The notes beneath the pieces are model-generated. The model did no database searches. It was given only the letters and a program-made list of their open reading frames with translations, and was not told the DNA's origin. From Ilumatobacteraceae bacterium (GTDB taxonomy: Bacteria; Actinomycetota; Acidimicrobiia; Acidimicrobiales; Ilumatobacteraceae), in assembly GCA_022843125.1 (NCBI GenBank), contig JALHOG010000037.1, positions 1-50,126 of the forward strand: a DNA stretch of 50,126 nt, given 5' to 3'. This document shows positions 47,378 through 50,126 of this stretch, piece by piece; position 1 is the first letter of the stretch, and every line of letters starts with the position of its first letter. Both the position numbers and the translations under genes were made by a program.

Positions 47378-49393
47378 GTGTCCGGGCCCGACCCCGATGC
47401 GCCACGCCGTTGGCGCGAACGGCTGTGGTTCGCCCGACTCGTTCGCCTGGCGGTGCTGCTCGTGCCGCTCGTCCTGTCGTTCCTCGCCGCCGTGTGGCTG
47501 AGCAACCTGCTGCCCGTCCCGGAACGCTTCGCACTCCGCATCGTGCGCTGGATCGCCATCGCCGCGATGTCCACCGTCGTGTTGCTCGCGCTCCAGCGTG
47601 CGACCCGTCGGTTCCTCCCGCTGTCGGCGATGCTGTCGCTGACACTGGTGTTTCCCGACGAGGCTCCCAGCCGCTTCCGAATGGCGCTGCGCAGCTACTC
47701 GGCGCGTGATCTCCAACGGGCGCTGCGAACCGCCGAAGGCGAGACGGGTGACGTCACCGCGCAGCGCGCAGCGGAGGAGTTGCTGGTGCTCGTCAGCGCG
47801 TTGTCCCGGCACGACCGGTTGACGCGAGGACACTCCGAACGCGTTCGGGCGTACTCGCTCATGATCGGGGAGGAACTCGGGCTCGCCCGTGCCGACCTCG
47901 ATCGGCTGCGGTGGGCAGGGCTGCTCCACGACGTCGGCAAGCTCAGGGTTCCGGCCGAGATCCTCAACAAGCCGGGTCGTCTCACCGACCAGGAGTTCGA
48001 CGTGGTCCGGGAGCACACCACCCAGGGCGCCGCGCTCGCGGTGGGGCTCGCCGACTGGCTCGGAGACGACATTCGCGCGGTCGACCAGCACCACGAGCGG
48101 TGGGCCGGCGGCGGGTATCCGTATGGGCTGCGCGGCGAACAGATCGTGCAGGCCGCCCGCATCGTCGCCGTGGCCGACGCGTTCGACGTCATGACGTCTG
48201 CGCGGTCGTACAAGCGGCCGATGCCGGCATCCGCGGCCCGCGCCGAACTCGAACGCTGCGCCGGCAGCCAGTTCGATCCGGCCGCCGTACGGGCGATGCT
48301 CAGCGTCTCGCTCGGCCGGCTGTGGCGGGCGATGGGGCCGCTCTCGTGGCTCGCGCAGCTGCGTCTCTTCCCGCGGCAAGCCGCTCAGGCCGGCACGGTG
48401 GTCACCACGACGATGGCCTCCGCAGTCGCAGTCGGTGTCACCGCGCTCGCCGCGATGGTCGCCGGGTCCGGCCCCGGCGTCGCCAGGCAGTTCGCCGCCG
48501 CGCCCCTCGCACCGGTGCCGGTCGCTGCCACGACCACCCCGACGATCACCCCGGCACCTGCTCCGACGGCGGTCACCCCGACGGCCAGCACCGCAGTGGT
48601 GACGGAACCGACCGACCCCCCACCCACCTCGGTCGTGCCCGCGCCGACGCCCACGACGGCCACGACCACGAGCACCACAGCGGCGCCCTCGCGCCCGCCG
48701 GTGCGGCCGCCCGCTGCGACCACGACCGTCCCGCCGACGCCCACGACGGCAACCCCGACAACGGCAACCCCGACAACGGCGGCAACGACGACGACCACGA
48801 CAACGACCACGACGACCACGACCACGACGACCACGACCCCGCCGCCGGTCGCAACCAGCTTCACGCTCGCATCGGCAGGAGTCGGCGATGCCGTCGCCCA
48901 GCCGGTGCTCGATCTGATCGCTTCGGCCACCCCCCAGCACGCGACACTGCCCAACTACGACCTCGACCGCAACGCCGATCCGGGGCTCACGCTCGTGGGG
49001 TCGCCCGACGTGCTCGAGTCGATCGATCCGGCAGCCCGCCAGGTGTGGCGTCTACCCGCCGACCTGACGGTCGTCCCCGCGACCGGCTCGCTCACCATCT
49101 GGGCGGCGCCGGTCGCCGCCGGCCCCGGCGACGAGATCCACATCCGTGCCGGTCTGTTCGACTGCGACGCCGCCCGCACGACCTGCGTCCGACTCGTCCG
49201 CGACACACTCCTCGTTCCCGCCACCGGCGGGTTCGCGCCGCTGGTGTTCGACCTGTCGACGGGGGTGGCCAGCCCGTTGGGGCCCGGTCGCCGAGCCGAG
49301 CTCCGAGTCGCCGTGCTGTCGACGTCCGACGTCGACGTCTGGCTCGCGTACGACACGAGCGCGTACCCCGCAGCGTTGCTCCTCGGCCCCTGA
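47378..49393 (+). CDS. HD-GYP protein with three membrane helices and extracellular Thr-rich linker and domain
   Basis: The 671-residue protein (GTG 47378; GTG 47261 would add 39 residues) has two membrane helices at about residues 20-42 and 52-72. The cytoplasmic HD-GYP phosphodiesterase domain (about 115-310) has HSERV, the metal pair in LHDVGKLRVPAEILNKPG (H184, D185), HTTQGA, and HHERWAGGGYPYGLRGEQI in place of HHExxDGxGYP. VADAFDVMTSARSYK follows. A third helix lies near 340-365. Then come a Pro/Thr linker ending in 18 consecutive Thr and a beta-rich domain (about 495-671) with one Cys pair (CDAARTTC). HD-GYP domains usually hydrolyse cyclic di-GMP. The fused extracellular domain suggests transmembrane signalling, but no known sensor family is recognised. 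Confidence 0.8.
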   Translation: MSGPDPDAPRRWRERLWFARLVRLAVLLVPLVLSFLAAVWLSNLLPVPERFALRIVRWIAIAAMSTVVLLALQRATRRFLPLSAMLSLTLVFPDEAPSRFRMALRSYSARDLQRALRTAEGETGDVTAQRAAEELLVLVSALSRHDRLTRGHSERVRAYSLMIGEELGLARADLDRLRWAGLLHDVGKLRVPAEILNKPGRLTDQEFDVVREHTTQGAALAVGLADWLGDDIRAVDQHHERWAGGGYPYGLRGEQIVQAARIVAVADAFDVMTSARSYKRPMPASAARAELERCAGSQFDPAAVRAMLSVSLGRLWRAMGPLSWLAQLRLFPRQAAQAGTVVTTTMASAVAVGVTALAAMVAGSGPGVARQFAAAPLAPVPVAATTTPTITPAPAPTAVTPTASTAVVTEPTDPPPTSVVPAPTPTTATTTSTTAAPSRPPVRPPAATTTVPPTPTTATPTTATPTTAATTTTTTTTTTTTTTTTTTPPPVATSFTLASAGVGDAVAQPVLDLIASATPQHATLPNYDLDRNADPGLTLVGSPDVLESIDPAARQVWRLPADLTVVPATGSLTIWAAPVAAGPGDEIHIRAGLFDCDAARTTCVRLVRDTLLVPATGGFAPLVFDLSTGVASPLGPGRRAELRVAVLSTSDVDVWLAYDTSAYPAALLLGP

Positions 49394-49402
49394 ACGCTGC
49401 GC

Positions 49403-50111
49403 TCAGTCGCCGGCGATCGCGGTCAGCACGTCGTCGAGGGCGTCGAGGGAGTGGCCGCTCGTGAACGTGTCGACATGGGGGAGCGCCGCCGCCATCCCAC
49501 CCGTGAGCGGGCGGTAGCGCTCGCTCTTGGAGCGAGGGTTGACCCACACGATGCGATGGGCGAGCCGGGCCAGTCGCGCCATCTGCTCACCGAGCAGCTC
49601 CGCGTCACCGCTCTCCCAACCGTCGGACACGATCACCACCACAGCGCCACGCGCGAGCCCGCGCCGGCCCCATCCGTCGTTGAACTCCCGGAGCGCCTCG
49701 CCGATCCGGGTACCGCCCGACCAATCGCGCACGTCACCCACCGCAGCCCGCAACGCCAGCTCGGGATCGCGGGTCCGCAGGGTCGGGGTGAGTCGCGTCA
49801 GCCGCGTGGCGAACACGAACGACTCGGCTCGCAGCGCCCGGACAGCGCCGTGCAGCAGGTAGAGGTAGGCGCGCGAGTACGACTCCATCGAGCCCGACAC
49901 GTCAGCGATCAGCACCACCCGGCGCCGCCGCTGGCCGCGCACGCGTCGCACGAGCTCGACAGGATCACCGCCCGAGCGCCGCGCCCGGCGGAGCGTCGCC
50001 CGCCGGTCGAGCCGATCGCCTGCGTGATGACGGCGGCGGCGTCGCGACGGGCGGAGCGGAGCCACGACGTCGAGGTCGGCGACGAGTCGCCGCAGCGCCG
50101 CCAACTCCTCG
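49403..50111 (-). CDS. VWA-domain protein, CoxE-like, truncated by contig end
   Basis: About 235 residues of a CoxE-like protein are visible. A basic stretch (RRRRRHH) is followed by a VWA domain with MIDAS motif LIADVSGSMESYSRAYLY, then SFVFATRLTRLTPTL, DWSGGTRIGEAL with the conserved Thr, and VVVIVSDGWESGD. The Trp-Ser-Gly-Gly-Thr-Arg block is characteristic of CoxE-type VWA proteins linked to MoxR ATPases. The N-terminal part and its start lie beyond the contig end. The frame continues into the last 15 bases, but these are adapter sequence, so the real gene is cut at or before 50111. It is a relative of the protein at 28471. The stop sits 9 bases from the HD-GYP stop (convergent). Confidence 0.82.
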
Positions 50112-50126
50112 AGATCGGAAGAGCAC
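50112..50126. other. Illumina adapter remnant at contig end
   Basis: The last 15 bases, AGATCGGAAGAGCAC, are identical to the start of the standard TruSeq adapter. They are not genomic sequence. Confidence 0.93.

Overview
The window looks like one contig, or the end of one, from a high-GC actinobacterium, most likely in or near the class Acidimicrobiia (for example an Ilumatobacter-type organism). This rests on inference: uniformly high GC, many GTG/TTG starts, a mycothiol-dependent isomerase-type protein, an F420-type LLM oxidoreductase, MshB/Mca-like deacetylases, a PAC2 protein and a fatty acyl-AMP ligase. The last 15 bases match the common Illumina adapter, so the right edge is an assembly end. 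No rRNA, tRNA, CRISPR array, transposase or phage gene was seen. No gene-free stretch exceeds 300 bases.

Layout. 1-2697: two tandem paralogous membrane-anchored propeller-like proteins, the first cut by the contig start. 2710-8924: SurE, an EamA transporter, a DUF808 membrane protein, an SDR reductase, a mycothiol-dependent isomerase-type protein, an Nfu-type Fe-S protein, and a convergent gap with three tandem palindromic hairpin units, followed by an Asp/Glu racemase. 9024-14244: fatty acyl-AMP ligase, a translationally coupled secreted NTR/TIMP-like protein, a phytanoyl-CoA-type dioxygenase and an HDAC-family deacetylase. 14228-19639: the most intriguing module. Four overlapping minus-strand genes (secreted Asp-tailed protein, Pro-rich membrane protein, ApbE FMN transferase, diheme ferric-reductase-like membrane protein) diverge from an OmpR-type regulator and histidine kinase. 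Three 11-bp-spaced half-sites lie in the shared promoter region. 19614-25122: LLM oxidoreductase, orphan ZnuA-like binding protein, PAC2, thioredoxin-TPR protein, polytopic membrane protein. 25128-31420: LigC-like dehydrogenase, AMP ligase, PIG-L deacetylase, CoxE-like VWA protein, and a two-subunit hydroquinone 1,2-dioxygenase operon with its own operator-like palindromes and terminator. 31511-37999: pyruvate-kinase-like protein, CHAD protein, alkylsulfatase, solo Rv0909-type antitoxin-like peptide, PLP decarboxylase. 38049-42077: divergent family A DNA polymerase and ATP-dependent DNA ligase, then thymidine kinase. 42127-50111: large membrane protein, small membrane protein with a P450, PIG-L deacetylase, HD-GYP protein fused to an extracellular domain, and a truncated VWA protein.

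How the genes work together. Several units look functional as groups: the redox/flavin module with its two-component system, the hydroquinone dioxygenase pair, the polymerase/ligase pair, and the P450 with its small membrane partner. A window-wide pattern is that many start codons lie 6-8 nt after a TAnnnT (-10) hexamer. This points to widespread leaderless transcription and helped choose starts. Where that pattern is absent, a Shine-Dalgarno sequence is sometimes visible, as for the dioxygenase genes, the VWA protein, the CHAD protein and the Asp-tailed protein.
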